A stretch of DNA of 64,000 bases from Syngnathus acus (lineage: Eukaryota > Chordata > Actinopteri > Syngnathiformes > Syngnathidae), in the NCBI RefSeq assembly GCF_901709675.1, contig NC_051091.1, positions 8,280,967-8,344,966 on the forward strand. The letters are read 5' to 3'. Shown piece by piece: positions 1 through 12,660 of this stretch (positions are counted from its first letter, which is position 1; each line of letters begins with the position of its first letter). The notes beneath the pieces were generated by a model that saw nothing but the letters and a program-made list of their open reading frames with translations, was not told where the DNA came from and searched no databases. The position numbers and the translations under genes are program-made.

Positions 1-3000
1 AGCACTCAAATAACAAATTACGGTGTTGCATAAAACTGCCGCCACTGTTTGTGAGAGCTGACAGTGACTTTCTCAGAGTTAGTGCAATGACTCAATCAAT
101 TCATAAATACAATCAATTACAATTCCCTTTCTAAAGAGGTCTCACCTTGGACAAAGTGTAACGAAATAATTTGTTTTGGATAGGTCCTGTGCTGCCCCTC
201 TGGGCCTGTTTCATTGTGTCTAAGTGGATTAGCATAGACAGACAGTGATGGAGCCAGAAGGAGATTAATGCTATTAGTACCTGCACACGGAGCAGCACTG
301 ATCAATTGTCAATCCAAATGTATTTTGGCCAAGACTCACTGGTGATAAAGACTTTGAAATGAACAGCACTTTGCCCTCCACGTGATAAGCATTTCTCAAA
401 GGGCAGAGCGTTCCCGATCCGAAGGAGAGACTTCACTTAACTTGTATGAGTGTTATTGATAATCAATTTACTGATGGAATCTGATCAGAAAACGGCTTTG
501 CATCGAGCATCATCGAGCTAGAATATAGGCTAAAGAGATTTTTTTCGTTCCCAGCATAATTTGGCGGTATCCGTTTCCTGGAAGAAATTCCAATGTAGAG
601 AAATCCCATGGACAAAAAAAAGGAGAATATGCGATTTGCAATCTCTTGTGTGTCCCACCATCGCGATAACCTTCGTGTCTGGCCTCCATTATCTTCTAAA
701 AGAGGACATCATTGGATTAAGTGCTGGCCCAAACATCTGATATGTAACGGATACCTGACATTATTAATTACTACTAAGTACAATTACAGTAGAAGAGAAA
801 ATGGGAATAACACAAACAGTAATGGACCTTGATTTTTTTGGGGCATAACCATTTCCGCGAATGACAGTAGTTTGTGTTTCTCAAATGTGACGTAATGTTG
901 TGGTTTGTCTGTGTTTAGCATTACATGCATTTTAAAGCAAGGTTGCCTGTTAGCTTAGATTCAATTGCAAATCAGTGACCTTTTAGCCAAAAAACGACAT
1001 TGCTTGAAATAAACCATAATGATTTCTTCACTATTGTTATGTCTCAAAGGTGTGATTGGTATATTATGCCATTAGTCTGAAAGCAGCTGCCGGAGCGTTT
1101 GAAAGGAATCGTCGATGAAGATGTTCCTGCGCAAAGCGGAGTCTGGAACACAGTGCAAGTGTTGCCGTTCATTTGTCACGAGATGGATTGCAGTCATTGC
1201 GAGCAAAAGCTTTTCATTTGACTCCGGTGTGGTAATTAGGTTTCAATTGGCTGTGCTCACTAAGAGGAATGGGTAATGAAGTTAGCCGACGCACGGGGGC
1301 TGCGTGTGTGTGGAGAGGCGCCGGGAGTAGTTTGGGTCAGTACATTTAACAGTCTGCCTCTTATACTCTAATTCATTGTGTAATGCTGTTTATTGTGCGT
1401 ATCGCGGGCCTTTTATGCTCCCGTTAAGTGGGCCCGGCACATTACTGTAATGGGGATGAGGCATGAAAACACTGAAACCTGAGCTAGCGCCTCTCCTTGA
1501 CTTCCTCCTCTCATGTCTTTATAATATTCCTCTCATAACGCTACTTCCGTCCCATTGGTTGGTCACGTCCCCGACGTCTCCTTGCCGTGATGTCCAAACT
1601 GTGTTGATGTCATTAATGGCAGAGGACAGAACGTAGAAGTGTCAAGTTACCCGGCAAGGAGAGCGCAAGACAGGATGTGTGGCTCAAGTGAGCTGTTAAA
1701 GAAAGCGATGATAATTAATTGCATCAAATGAGTCTTGTGTGCACATTATGGACATGTGGTCATGTGACTAAAATGAATTGTGTGGACACTGTGGGCTGAG
1801 CTACTGTATATGATTTGTGTGTGTGTGCGCGCGTGTGTGCTTGAGGCAGTGGGCACATTAGCCACATGACGACCTCGTCGTGACCCCTGAGAAGCGTGTA
1901 GGCGCCGGGTTCAGTCTGACTCTTGTCACATGATCCCCTGAAGCCCCCCCCCCCACCCATCAAAACCTCCATTATTCACAATGGAGTATTAATCTGAACA
2001 ACACACACACATGCATACGCACACATTTCGGCAAGGAAATATGACCAAATAAAATAAAATAGAAACTCATCTTTGGAATCTTAGACCTTTCATACGAGTT
2101 GAGCTCAGGCCTCACGAATGATAGAAAGAGTCGCTGACCATGGAAATGACCTCTGACTCAAGTCGATAGGGTTCAAGTACGTATGAAAGTTAACCTCGAC
2201 CAATCAACAGCAGTGTAAAAAAGGAGAAAAACAGATTAGTATTTATTTGTTGATAGAATGTTGCATAAAAAAAATCAAGACGAGGTGTCAAAGCCACAAA
2301 TGGTGTCACTCAATCCACATTGTTGCTGCAGTGTGTGGCTCAAGGCGATGGTTCATGGAAGGAAGGCTTTTCTGAGATAACAATAAAAAGGACAATGTGA
2401 GGGTGAGCACTTTGATCCTGTGTGTTACACTAAAGATCAAGTTTAGAGGAGCTCCGAAGATCATTTCACTCTTGACTATAAACTGAGTGAGTGTGTCAAA
2501 TATGTCATATTGTTATGTACAGGTGTATGCTAATACTGTAATTGAGTCAACATGTTTATGAAAGTGACATTGTGTGGAGGCTTCTTGACTTGCAGCAGTT
2601 GTGAATTCCGAACAGTGATTTGTGTCCAAACCACAAGTCTCTGCTGAGGATGACAAAACATCCTTCTTATATCGCCGCCGTAAAGCGGACAATACAACAG
2701 GGTGTTGTTGGTCAGCGCAACAATGGCACTGAAATGAAAGATGTGAAGAATCTAGTGTGGACAGATGAAGGGGGAGGGGCTTCCAGTGCAGCAGTAGTAG
2801 AAGCTACAGGTGAGAGGGATCCGTGTCTGTCTTTTCTTTTATCGCCACTCTTTCTCCTCTCAGCGCTCACGTCGATGTCTCCAGTTTCCATTGGCCCCGT
2901 TTCCATCACTCGACCCCTCGCCCCACCTACGTGTGTGAAAGTTGTTGTTTCATCTTCACACAATGCTGCGAAGCAATACAAGATGGCTTGCGTTCCTTTT

Positions 3001-5238
3001 TTGATCAAATGTCATAAAATGGCAATCCTGCATACAAAATGCTTGATGTATAAAATATACGTCAGAGATGTGGAGGGGTTACGATGCCACGCAGTTTGGA
3101 AATTATAAACAGTATAGAAAAAAAAAGCAATAAAAAGGAGAGGAAATGAAAAGCAGCTTGATGGCGGAAGATGATAAGTCATGCAGTTGTCACAAAGGCA
3201 GTCAGCTCAAAGTGAGAAGGAGGACGTCACAGCTCGATTCTTGCCATCACATGCAAATGTGTTTGACGTACAGTACTACGATTGTCCCAGTTCAGTGTAG
3301 CAATATGGATTTGCACCATTATCTGAATCTTCTTACTGATTTACAGCCAACCTTTCACTTATTAAAACCAACCACATAAGTACAGATGGGAAAAATTGAT
3401 TAACCTCTTAAGAAAGAACTACTGTGCTATTTTGATACTGTTCGACAATTGGAATAAATTTGTCTGCTGCTTCATGTATCGCTGGATATCATTGCACGAC
3501 ATGAATTTAGGATCGTGACAGTACATCTCTTTACCGGCCTAGATATGTCGCCGCTCAGATTTCCTGAGGGCTGAGCCTTGGGCTTTTTGTCAACTGTGTT
3601 ATAAGATAGTGGACAAAGACGCCCAGTCCCAAGGGGCTCACACACACACACTCGCAGGACTTTGGCCGAGTGAAACACCGTGCACCGCCTCCCTCTCGGC
3701 GCGACTCTCCCTCCTCCTGTCAGCGGTGCAAGCGACAGGAGAAAAGAGGTGATTGTTCGGAAACAAGAGGGATAAATTTGTCTGCCTCGGACAGGTGAAG
3801 AAAAGCGGTCTGAAAGGGACTTGTCAGTGGATGTGACTTGGGTGGTTTGAGAGTGTCCCACTTTCCAGTGGGAATGCTCTGTGTCAACTTCTTCTGTGAC
3901 TGTACTTTCATGAGCAGAGCTCGCTTTCACAGTCACTGTCCAATTTAAAACTTAAGTTCAAGACTGTTGGCTTTAAATAATCAGGAAACACCATGTATTG
4001 TTCAGATGAAACCCAGGTGCAGCAAATACAGTCAAAACAGTAGGGGTCCCAAAATGGAACCCTGTGGTACACCATACAACAGCGATGGCATTTACTAGAC
4101 CACTTCAAGTTTGTAATTAAGCCCGGCGGCTTATCTGTGGAGATCAAAGTTCTGTGTATTCATTTGTTGTGTGGGACATTTTTCATAAAGCTTTCTTTCT
4201 CTCGCCCTTTCTTGTTGTGTGGTTTTGGTATTACTGTATTCAGATCCTAGCAAAGACTTAACCTTTGTGTACTGCCACCCAAATGTCACTGAAACTCGGC
4301 CCAGTTTGTGCAGTTAATGGCGCTTTAGAGTCTCCTGCTGCTGGATAGGAAACAGTTACTTCATAGTTGGGATTGGACCTTAATTACCCCAGGGGAAGTG
4401 ATACGGATATTCTAGAAATCAAGGGTCATTTGGTCATTTCGGCATAGTAATTGTTTCTAACCACTCCCTCTTCCTTTTCCGGGGTATATTCTCATTTCTA
4501 ATTCTCCAAGATAAGATGTTGAGTGTGAATAATAGTATTTGATCTTTCTGATGGTTTGATGTGTCCTGGACATTGTTTTGCGATTCAGGACGCACTGTAT
4601 CGTTTGTCCGTTGTGTCCTGAAAGTCTCAGAGAAGAAAAAGGTGCCCTTCTTTCATCCATTATCATTTCATCATTTTTCTTCTGCTACTTCACTTCTCTA
4701 AAATCATTCCTGACTTTGTCACGGAGTTCAATAATTGAGTTAGCTGGAAAAACAAATGGAACGAACAGGGAGGATGTGTGTACAAAGTTGTACGCTGGAA
4801 ATATGAAGATTGCTTATGAGCTGATTTACAATGGCCACCCAGTCCCAAAGTTACTCTTTCCGTTCTTTCTAAAAGTGCCTCCTTGTTTTGCTTTGTCATG
4901 TTTTTGGAGAGGGGGGGACGTGACATTTTAATTGTGTCTATGAATAATTCCAAGAGCAATGTGGGAGGGCCCAGAAGAAAGACGGAATAAGTGCTTTTAG
5001 GGTCAAGGGTCGGGGAAATGTTGAGGGGCGACCATGCGCTGCACTTGAGTTGAACTGTGTCATCATGCAAGCTTCCCGCTTGCATATTTGTCTTATTTGT
5101 TTGGGCTTGTATTTTTCTCATGTTTGACCTCAGTATGGTGTGAGAGTTTTTTTTTTTTTTGGTGCTATTTTTGTTGGGATGTGACAATGAAGTTTTAAGT
5201 GCCAGATAGAAGAAGCAGATACGTTTGAAGTTGATATC
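1..5238. other. Gene-poor flank downstream of gata2
   Basis: I see no reading frame with recognisable protein similarity or a convincing exon series here. The stretch contains a GT-rich run near 1818-1840, a C-run near 1945-1956 and scattered A/T-rich tracts. Its long open frames are composition-driven and lack family motifs. Developmental transcription-factor genes such as gata2 usually sit in non-coding flanks rich in distal enhancers, so regulatory elements are plausible, but I cannot point to one from sequence alone. Confidence 0.5.
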
Positions 5239-5797
5239 TTTATTTCATGAGTATAAATGATGACCAGGTCAGAAGAAAGCGCTTTAGCTAAAAAATATAG
5301 TCAGAACGGGGACAACATAATATAATCAAGGAACAAAGCAGAGAAAATAAATTATCTGAATAGCAATAATTATAATAACAGTAATTACAATTAACAATGT
5401 CAATCATAAAGCATTTTTTGTTTGTTTGCTTAGTATTTTGTAATTTTCTGTGATGACAAAAAACAATTCCAGCATTTATTTTTAATGTAATGTAACAAAG
5501 TTCATCACCTTCTTCTATACAATATTCACAGTTACTATAAACATATCCGCACCAACTGAACCACAATGCTGTCATGTTGTCAATCCGTTGAAGTCAGAAG
5601 CTTTGACATATTTTTTTTTTCTTTTACCGTGCGTGTTTGCGTGTGTGTGTGTTTTCTATCGGGCCGACAGGAAGTATGTCTGTCTGCCTCCGTTAAGAGT
5701 TAGGTACCTCGAGGTTGGCCTTATTTCATACCGTTTGCATAATCAATCAGAATCACTCAAATGTCTTTACATAGTGTGTCGTCCAACGTGACCCGCC
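5239..5797 (-). other. Probable gata2 3' untranslated region
   Basis: This is the sequence immediately after the gata2 stop codon on the minus strand. The first good AATAAA hexamer on that strand lies at about 5239-5244, which would give a 3' UTR of roughly 550 nt. It is A/T-rich and has no coding frame of note. The extent is inferred from the hexamer only. Confidence 0.4.
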
Positions 5798-8700
5798 TCA
5801 GCCCATGGCCGTCACCATGTTGGAGTGGTGCGGGTGGCCAAAGGAAGGGTGTATCGGGGTGGGAGTGGGCAGCATGTGTCCGGCATGGCTGAAAGGGCCC
5901 AAGTGGCTCATGGACATGTGTCCTGCCAGGGAGCTGAAACTAGAGTTCTTGTCATGGAGACTCTTGGTAAACTCCTCGTAACTCTCGCTGCTTCGCTTGA
6001 CCTTTTTGGACTTGCTGGACATTTTCCTGTTTCGTGTCTGTATTCCTTCTTTTTTCATGGTCAGGGGGCGGTTCACCTGTTGGGGTAAAAGGGGGGTTTT
6101 GTTAGTGGTGGAGTTAAGTACAATAAATTGTCACAGCTAAAAGGTCCCTCTTAAAATAGTATTAAAACCCAAAACAGAATTAGTTCGGTGAGAAGTGTGT
6201 TATTGCCAAAATGTAATGCCCGTCTTTTCATATCAGAAAAAAAGGCTAGTTTTTCGACAATATACTCACACACAACAAATCAAATCCTTAATGGCTGAGC
6301 CCATTTGTACTCAGTTGCTAACCAAAACAGCAGTACCAAATAATATTGTGTTTCAGTTGAATAAAAGCTTTGAAAATAAACATGTTCTATGAAGGAAAAT
6401 AGCATTTTTGTCACAGCTACGCCAACCTCAGGGGTTCCAGCAATCTGTAATGTTCTTGGCAGCTGTAAAAATAGCATGTCATATCACGTGAGCAAAAACA
6501 AACATTTCCGGGTATCCAGCTCGGGTTGCCAACAAGCCATACCAACACTGTCTATATGTAGCCTATATTGGGTTTTACAGTAATGCTTAACCATACTGAT
6601 CATTTCAAATGTACCTGTGGCTAAAAAGTGAAGCGTTGAGAGTCTCTGTCCTTAATTGCATTGTAGCTAAATTTTCTTTATTCGATTCACTGATTAATAG
6701 TCAAAATAGTCAAGATTAATCGATGATCACAATAATTGTTACTTTCATCCCTCATTTCTGTTTGGAGGATTAAACTACCTCACTGACTAGCAGATGTTTC
6801 CTCTCTTTGTATTATAGCGTAGCTACAGCGTCAAGGGAAATCTGATTCTTAATAAAAATAATAGCGTAGTATATGTGGCGCCTCAAAAGGTTACCCCCGA
6901 CAGTTTTTTTTTTTGTTGCAGTAGTTTGTGCTTTTGCGATAGTTAATCACCTGAGCTGTGTGTGTGTTGATTTTTTTGTCTTTTTTTTCTATGATTGACC
7001 ACTATAGTCATGTTTGGCTGCATCACTTGGTGGCGGTGGGCCCAAGTGTTACCTTTCACCAAGCATCACTTCTCTAAGCTGTTGTGAATTTAGACGTGGC
7101 CGTCTTAATGCTATTCATACGGATCTAAGCCTTGTGGTTTCACTCAATAGCAGTCGGACCATTGTGACTCTCAGGGGACTAAACCATGGAAACAATAAAG
7201 CACAAAAGGACAGAGCAGCTTCAAGTCCAAGCGGTGTGCGTGCGGGTCAAACAACTCTCACTCTCCCCTTGCTGCCTCGTTAGCCTGAACAATCAGTGAA
7301 ACCTGCCCCGCTCACTTCCCGACTACTGGACCCTGTCGGCTTTGTGCGGGCCCAACCTGGCGATCAGCACTCTGAGACTTACATTATGCAGCTTGTAATA
7401 GAGGCCGCAGGCGTTGCACACTGGATCTCCATTAGCGTTGCGCCGCCAGAGCGTTGTGGTGGTCGTCTGACAGTTGGCGCAACAGGTGCCTGCTCGTCTG
7501 GCTGAAGACTGCAAAGAGCGGCAATGATGTTAATGTTTGCATTCCTCGTTTGTATGTTTGTTTGCAGGACTCGACTACATCAGTGATGAAGATATTCATC
7601 TTATTCTTGCAGTGCTGGAAAAACCCAAACGTTTTCACAACACGGAAGCTGGAACTAAAATTGGTGCCAACGTAATTTTTCCAAAATTATCAAAAACACT
7701 CCTAATGATATTAAATTAACCTTTCTGCGTTAAGACTCGGCTGTAAAAATAAAGTTGGGTGAACTCAACTGCTTGCTTTGTTGGGCTAACATCATTGGCA
7801 TAAATGTCAATAAGGCATCATTTAAAGTTAAATTACTGTTTCAGCCCAGCCCTTTATTTTTTTTAATACTTATTCACCTGTACACCTCCTTTTTATTTGC
7901 TTAACTATTCACATTAATTATGAATATGCAGGTTCAGTTCAATGTGCACCACATATAAAGGAAGTAAATATTTCAAACAACAGGCAAAACAACGCTCAGT
8001 ATGTTGCGCAACGTTCCTAATCTTCTCAATTCGTTTTAAACGGTGCTTTTTGCGCCACGGATAACACGAGAGTGCTTGACCACTCTAAAAATGAGGTCTG
8101 AGTCTATTTAGGAGGTCGAGGGAGGAAACAGACGCTAGGCCCGCCGCTTTATCTGGACCGGTCAGATATCCGGATAGGAAACAACTGAAAGGCTGCTGCC
8201 ACCGAACACAAGAGTCACTGCTGAGCCATACGGAAACCGGGCCTGATATATGGGCTCTATACGCTATTATTGATAAAACGTGTTGAAGTCATATATTTTG
8301 CATCAATCACAAAGCTGTTTTCATACATTGTTTTACACTGTGTGGAATAATTGAGATGAAGAATTCAGATGATTCAATGTCGACATGTGCACAGCCACAC
8401 AATTTTGATCACTGCAGGTAAACAAATTCTCAGAGGTTATCCATTCGTGAGAACACGAAATGCACCCTTTTGTCATGCTATAAATTTTAAAATAGTTTAA
8501 ATTCGAAGTTGCTCCTTTTTCCGTCAACATACTATAGTTAATCACGATCAAGCAACACCTTAAAAATGTGAACAGCATAAATAACTGCACATAGCATAGT
8601 AGGCCTAAGTGTTTATCATAAATGAGGCAAAGGTTCGTACAATGCATTTATAGTCTTTATAAAATTACCTAAAAATATTAATGATTAAATTAAAATATAT

Positions 8701-11489
8701 TACACAGGTTGAATGTAAAAAAATTATTGTTGAAAATATATTTCTAAAAGATGATATTCAAATGTATTGAGGTTTTACAAGTTAAATAATACTGAATTTT
8801 ACTGCAAAAAAAAATAATTACTGCACCGATATGCAAATTTCTGACATTTAATTCCGTGGGTTTTCACGTCCCATCGCTGGTCCTCATACCACACTTTGGG
8901 AATCATTAGTCTGTCACGTACTTGGCTTGGATGTTTTCTTCACGACTACTTGAATCTCTGAACCATGCCTTGTTGTTTTTGACTTTGTTTGAACAGGCAT
9001 CTTTCTTTTCCAAACAAAGCATGGAACCTTGTCTAAAGCATCACAGACGCTCGACGCGAGTCTTCTCAGTAAACCACATGAAAATAAAATCGTGATGTCA
9101 TATTAAAAGTGGCTCCCCGCCTGGCCGTTATGAGGGGCGCTATCAGCGGCGGTATCAGAAGTAGCAGTAATAATGATAGCAGAAACAAGCGGCGAGGTCT
9201 CGCTCGGCTGACATCTTGAGCTAGAGGAGCAAGAGGTGACCTCCGGACACAATTCCTGGAAACTCTTTGGGAAAATATAACTTTCCTGGAATTGTGTTTT
9301 CCCTCCCCCCCTCTCAAGCCAACACTCGTATTTACTACTCCCACAAGACAAACACAGTGGGGACTCACCAGTCTGCGTTTGGGCTTGATGAGTGGTCGGT
9401 TCTGGCCGTTCATCTTGTGGTACAGCCCGCAGGCATTGCACAGGTAGTGTCCGGTGCTGTCCCGTCTCCACAAAGGCGTGGATGTGGCGCCGCAGTTCAC
9501 ACACTCTCGGCCCTCTGAAGGAAACACACACGTATTCTTTTGAGATTCAAGTTGATCAAAATACAATACATGCAAAGAGCTTTTTTTTTTTTAAACTCAA
9601 ACTACACCACCAGTGAACAAACGATTATTTGTGCTGATTATGCACCAGTGGAATAAATTAAGTCATGTACGATACCATTTTTGCCATCGTGTTTTATAAA
9701 TAATTTATAAATTATAAATACAAATAACTGAAGAAACACGTGATAAATGCATTGTAATGTTGTAGTACAAGATAATATAAATACAGGTAATCAATTATGA
9801 ATTTCCTAAAATAAAACGTTAATCAAATAATAACCAGGAACAACGTAGGATAGTATTAAAGACTTGTTTAAAGCAACATCTGAGGTTTTGGGACGTTGTG
9901 TGTACCAGATCTTGGATGCAGTTGAACTGAAGCCAGCTCAGAAGTAATTACAGAGTCACGGTTAACAAAAGAGGATTATTGTCAGTGTTCAGCCATGAGT
10001 GCAGCCTCATGCTTAATAATCATTTTTCTTTTCTTTTTCAGGAAAGACTGTTATTGTTATTGTCCAATTTAAGAAATGATATTATTTTACTGCCAAAAGC
10101 TGGCCATTTTAAACTCTTTAAAATCAAGATGCACTAAAATTAATAAATCGGGCCACATTTGACTGATGCAAATTGATTTTATGGACTGTTGGGAATAGAG
10201 CTAAAATAACAACAATCCTATTTAGCTTTTGGCAGTAATTTTGCTCATCAACAAAAGTGTATTTTATTACGCTCTTTTTTAATTTTTAAACCATATAATT
10301 TAATGAGCTTATTTTTGTCTGTCTTAAGCGGATTTACTAACCACTATATTCTTTGCGAAACAAAGAAAATGTCAAATAATGATGCTGTAGACATATTTAA
10401 GTTTCTTCTAAATTCAAATGATGGAAATTGAAAGCGTTTAGTAATATTAACTGCGTCACATTTTTGCACAATTACCGGGTAGTGAATTTATATGATTTTT
10501 TTTTTTTTTTCTTTTCATGCGACTCACCGGTGCAGGACCGAGTCTTGCCTTTGCCCTTGGTGCTGAAGCCGGTGGAAGCCCCGAGGAGGCTGCCCGGGTG
10601 AAAGAGACTGCCACCGTATTCGTGAGCCGAAGGCAGCGAGTAGGTAGGATACGTCGGTATGGGGTGGTGGGTGGCGGCGCTCTGAGCGCCCATGGGGGCC
10701 AGACTGCTTCTCATCGAGCTCGAACCCTCCATCTTCATCCCCTCAGAAAATGAAACGTGGTATTTGATACATTCCTTCTCGTCCATTCTCGGCGAGGTGG
10801 CCCCCGGGTCTGGCGAGACGTCCTTGGGCGGCGTCGGGGGGAAAGTGTACAGGTGCGGACTGGAGTGGGACGGCGGCGTGAGCGAGCTTGCAGAGGCCGC
10901 GTTCGACGTGCCGCTGCACGGATAGACCGCCGACAGGCCTCCGGGGGACGCGGAGCCCGGGTGGTGCAGGCTAGGCTTGCTGAAGGGGCTCACGGCCCAC
11001 GCGTTGTGGTGGTGGGCCGACAGAGCCGCTTTGCTCCCGTCCAGCCATGAGATCCCGGGGCTGTGGATGAGATGAGGCCGGCACACCTGAGTCCCCGTCA
11101 GGCGAGCTGTCGGGGGGGAAAGTGGCGGTGAAAACATGCACACTGAGATGGATTGTGACAAGTCGTCAATGTATCTGAATTTATTACATTATGGTGCATT
11201 TGCTATGAATATACGATGCATGTCAACGGGACTGATTGTTGCGATTATTTTGCATCTGTAACCTACCGTGCGCCTGGCTGTACACTCTGGCCCTGGCAGG
11301 GTTGTGGTAGTACGGGTTTCCCTGAGAGTCCAGGTGGTTAAAGAAGACATCCACCTCGTCCGGGGGCAGCAGCTGGGTGGACGGCTCCATGTAGTTGTGG
11401 CCCAGGCTGGGATGGTGCGTGTCCGGGTGCTGGCCGTTCAGCACGGCGTGAGGGTGCATCCAGCGGGGCTGATCAGCCGCCACATCCAT
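5798..11489 (-). CDS. gata2: GATA-binding factor 2 (zinc-finger transcription factor)
   Basis: Five coding exons on the minus strand: 11267-11489, 10528-11106, 9369-9514, 7383-7508 and 5798-6076. They splice to 1353 nt (450 aa). GATA2 binds WGATAR sites in the nucleus and specifies haematopoietic stem cells, endothelium and some neurons. The start [14 protein letters not shown], the motif [13 protein letters not shown] and the segment [12 protein letters not shown] identify GATA2 rather than GATA1 or GATA3. The N-terminal finger is Cys272/275/293/296 and the C-terminal finger is Cys326/329/347/350, each CX2CX17CX2C; a basic tail follows and the protein ends in SNMVTAMG. The two finger exons are 146 and 126 nt, the sizes I recall for vertebrate GATA genes. 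A non-coding 5' exon must exist (acceptor a few bases 5' of the ATG) but was not located. Teleosts usually carry gata2a and gata2b; which paralogue this is was not tested, though the fit to mammalian GATA2 favours gata2a. Confidence 0.96.
8110..8205 (-). promoter_or_regulatory. Intronic enhancer matching mammalian Gata2 +9.5
   Basis: The element lies in the intron between the N-finger and C-finger exons, where the human c.1017+ intronic enhancer sits. In gene orientation it reads TTTCCTATCCGG, then ATATCTG, an 8-nt spacer ACCGGTCC, then AGATAA followed by AGCGGCGGGCC. From memory the mammalian element has the same order: an Ets site (TTTCCTATCCGG), E-box CATCTG, 8-nt spacer, AGATAA. Spacing, Ets site and GATA site are kept, but the first E-box base is T instead of C. 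In mammals this enhancer drives Gata2 in haemogenic endothelium and is mutated in GATA2 deficiency; a zebrafish gata2a intron-4 enhancer is also known. Confidence 0.75.
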
Positions 11490-12660
11490 CTTCTGCTTAC
11501 GTCGCTGGAGGTCGCTTATTATTAATAATATGATTTAATGGATAGCCAGATATATCATCCAAAGAGGGAAAAACACGCAGGATTGTGGAGGAAATGTCTT
11601 TTCGCTCTGTTCTTCAAAAGATCTCCGCACTGGCCATTTGCGGTGAATCACTATTTTTGTTTGCTGTCATCCGAATTCAATTCAACTTCTTTCGTGCACA
11701 TGGAGTCCAAACCTGCAGTAAACAAATGCAATTATTAACATTTTTGCATGGGAAAAAAAAGATGATCAGCATTCGCTGTTGAAGTATACTCACATGCACA
11801 AACTTTGTACTTTTATCCTCCTTCAGGTGCTGTGTCCGTGTGCGATTCTGCTGCTCGCGTCCGAGTGTTTGTCAAGACAAGACTTGGTCCGTCCACTGGG
11901 ACTTGAAGCAACACGTAACTGCGTCTGCTTGCCTGACAGCCAGCAGCCACCATCGTCAAGCTGTGGGCGGAGTCATCAGGAATAGCTTCCTGTCGGCCAA
12001 TTAGAGGCTCGGGAAGAAGATAGGAGGCGGAGCTTCCGGACCAAATACTCTTCAAGGTATTTTAGATAATCTCCAATTGTATGCTTGATTTTTAGAGCTC
12101 TGGTATGACTTGATAAAACCATTAGTAGGCATCCCTTCAGAGTGGTGGGGAAGCATTTTATTTCTCCTCTGGTCATTTCCTTTCTTATAAATTAAAAAGT
12201 CAGTCCTCCAGGATCATGAAAATGATGACGATTACTATAATTATGGTCAATTATTACTCTTTGAATTGTGAAAATCAGCCAAAAACGTAAACCCAAAGTT
12301 TGTATATTGCATATAAAAGAAAAAGATAGATTTCAGAATGCTTGTGATTTCAGAATGCTTCACTAATCGCCTGTTCCGTCTTGCGTCACGTCCCATCGTG
12401 TTGTTGCGTGGGTGCGTGCGCGCGCGCGCGCGTGCACGTGTCCTTCTCCCTCCTCGCGCGTGATTGACAGGCAATAATTGAAGAGGGAGCGCGTGCATCC
12501 CAGGAAGTCCACACTGCCGCCTGCTTGACGCCGTTTGCTGACGTCATTGCATCACAGGGAATGGGGGAAAAACTAATTCAAGACTTTTTTTTTTTTTTTT
12601 AATCTTAACTGCGAGGAAGCAATAGCAATGAAGAGAAGAGAGGCATAGACGGGGTTGCCC
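11490..12660 (-). promoter_or_regulatory. gata2 5' flank: probable untranslated exon and promoter
   Basis: The start-codon exon of gata2 has an acceptor-like AG just upstream of the ATG, so transcription must begin further up on the minus strand, probably in or beyond this stretch. It includes an alternating CG/GC purine-pyrimidine run near 12414-12436, a CpG-richer patch around 12360-12540, and several GATA and TGATT motifs. I could not fix a transcription start or a 5' splice donor. Confidence 0.3.

Noticed and set aside
10517-11050. Plus-strand frames across gata2 exon 3
   Set aside because: GC-rich shadows of the minus-strand GATA2 coding exon; no domain of their own.
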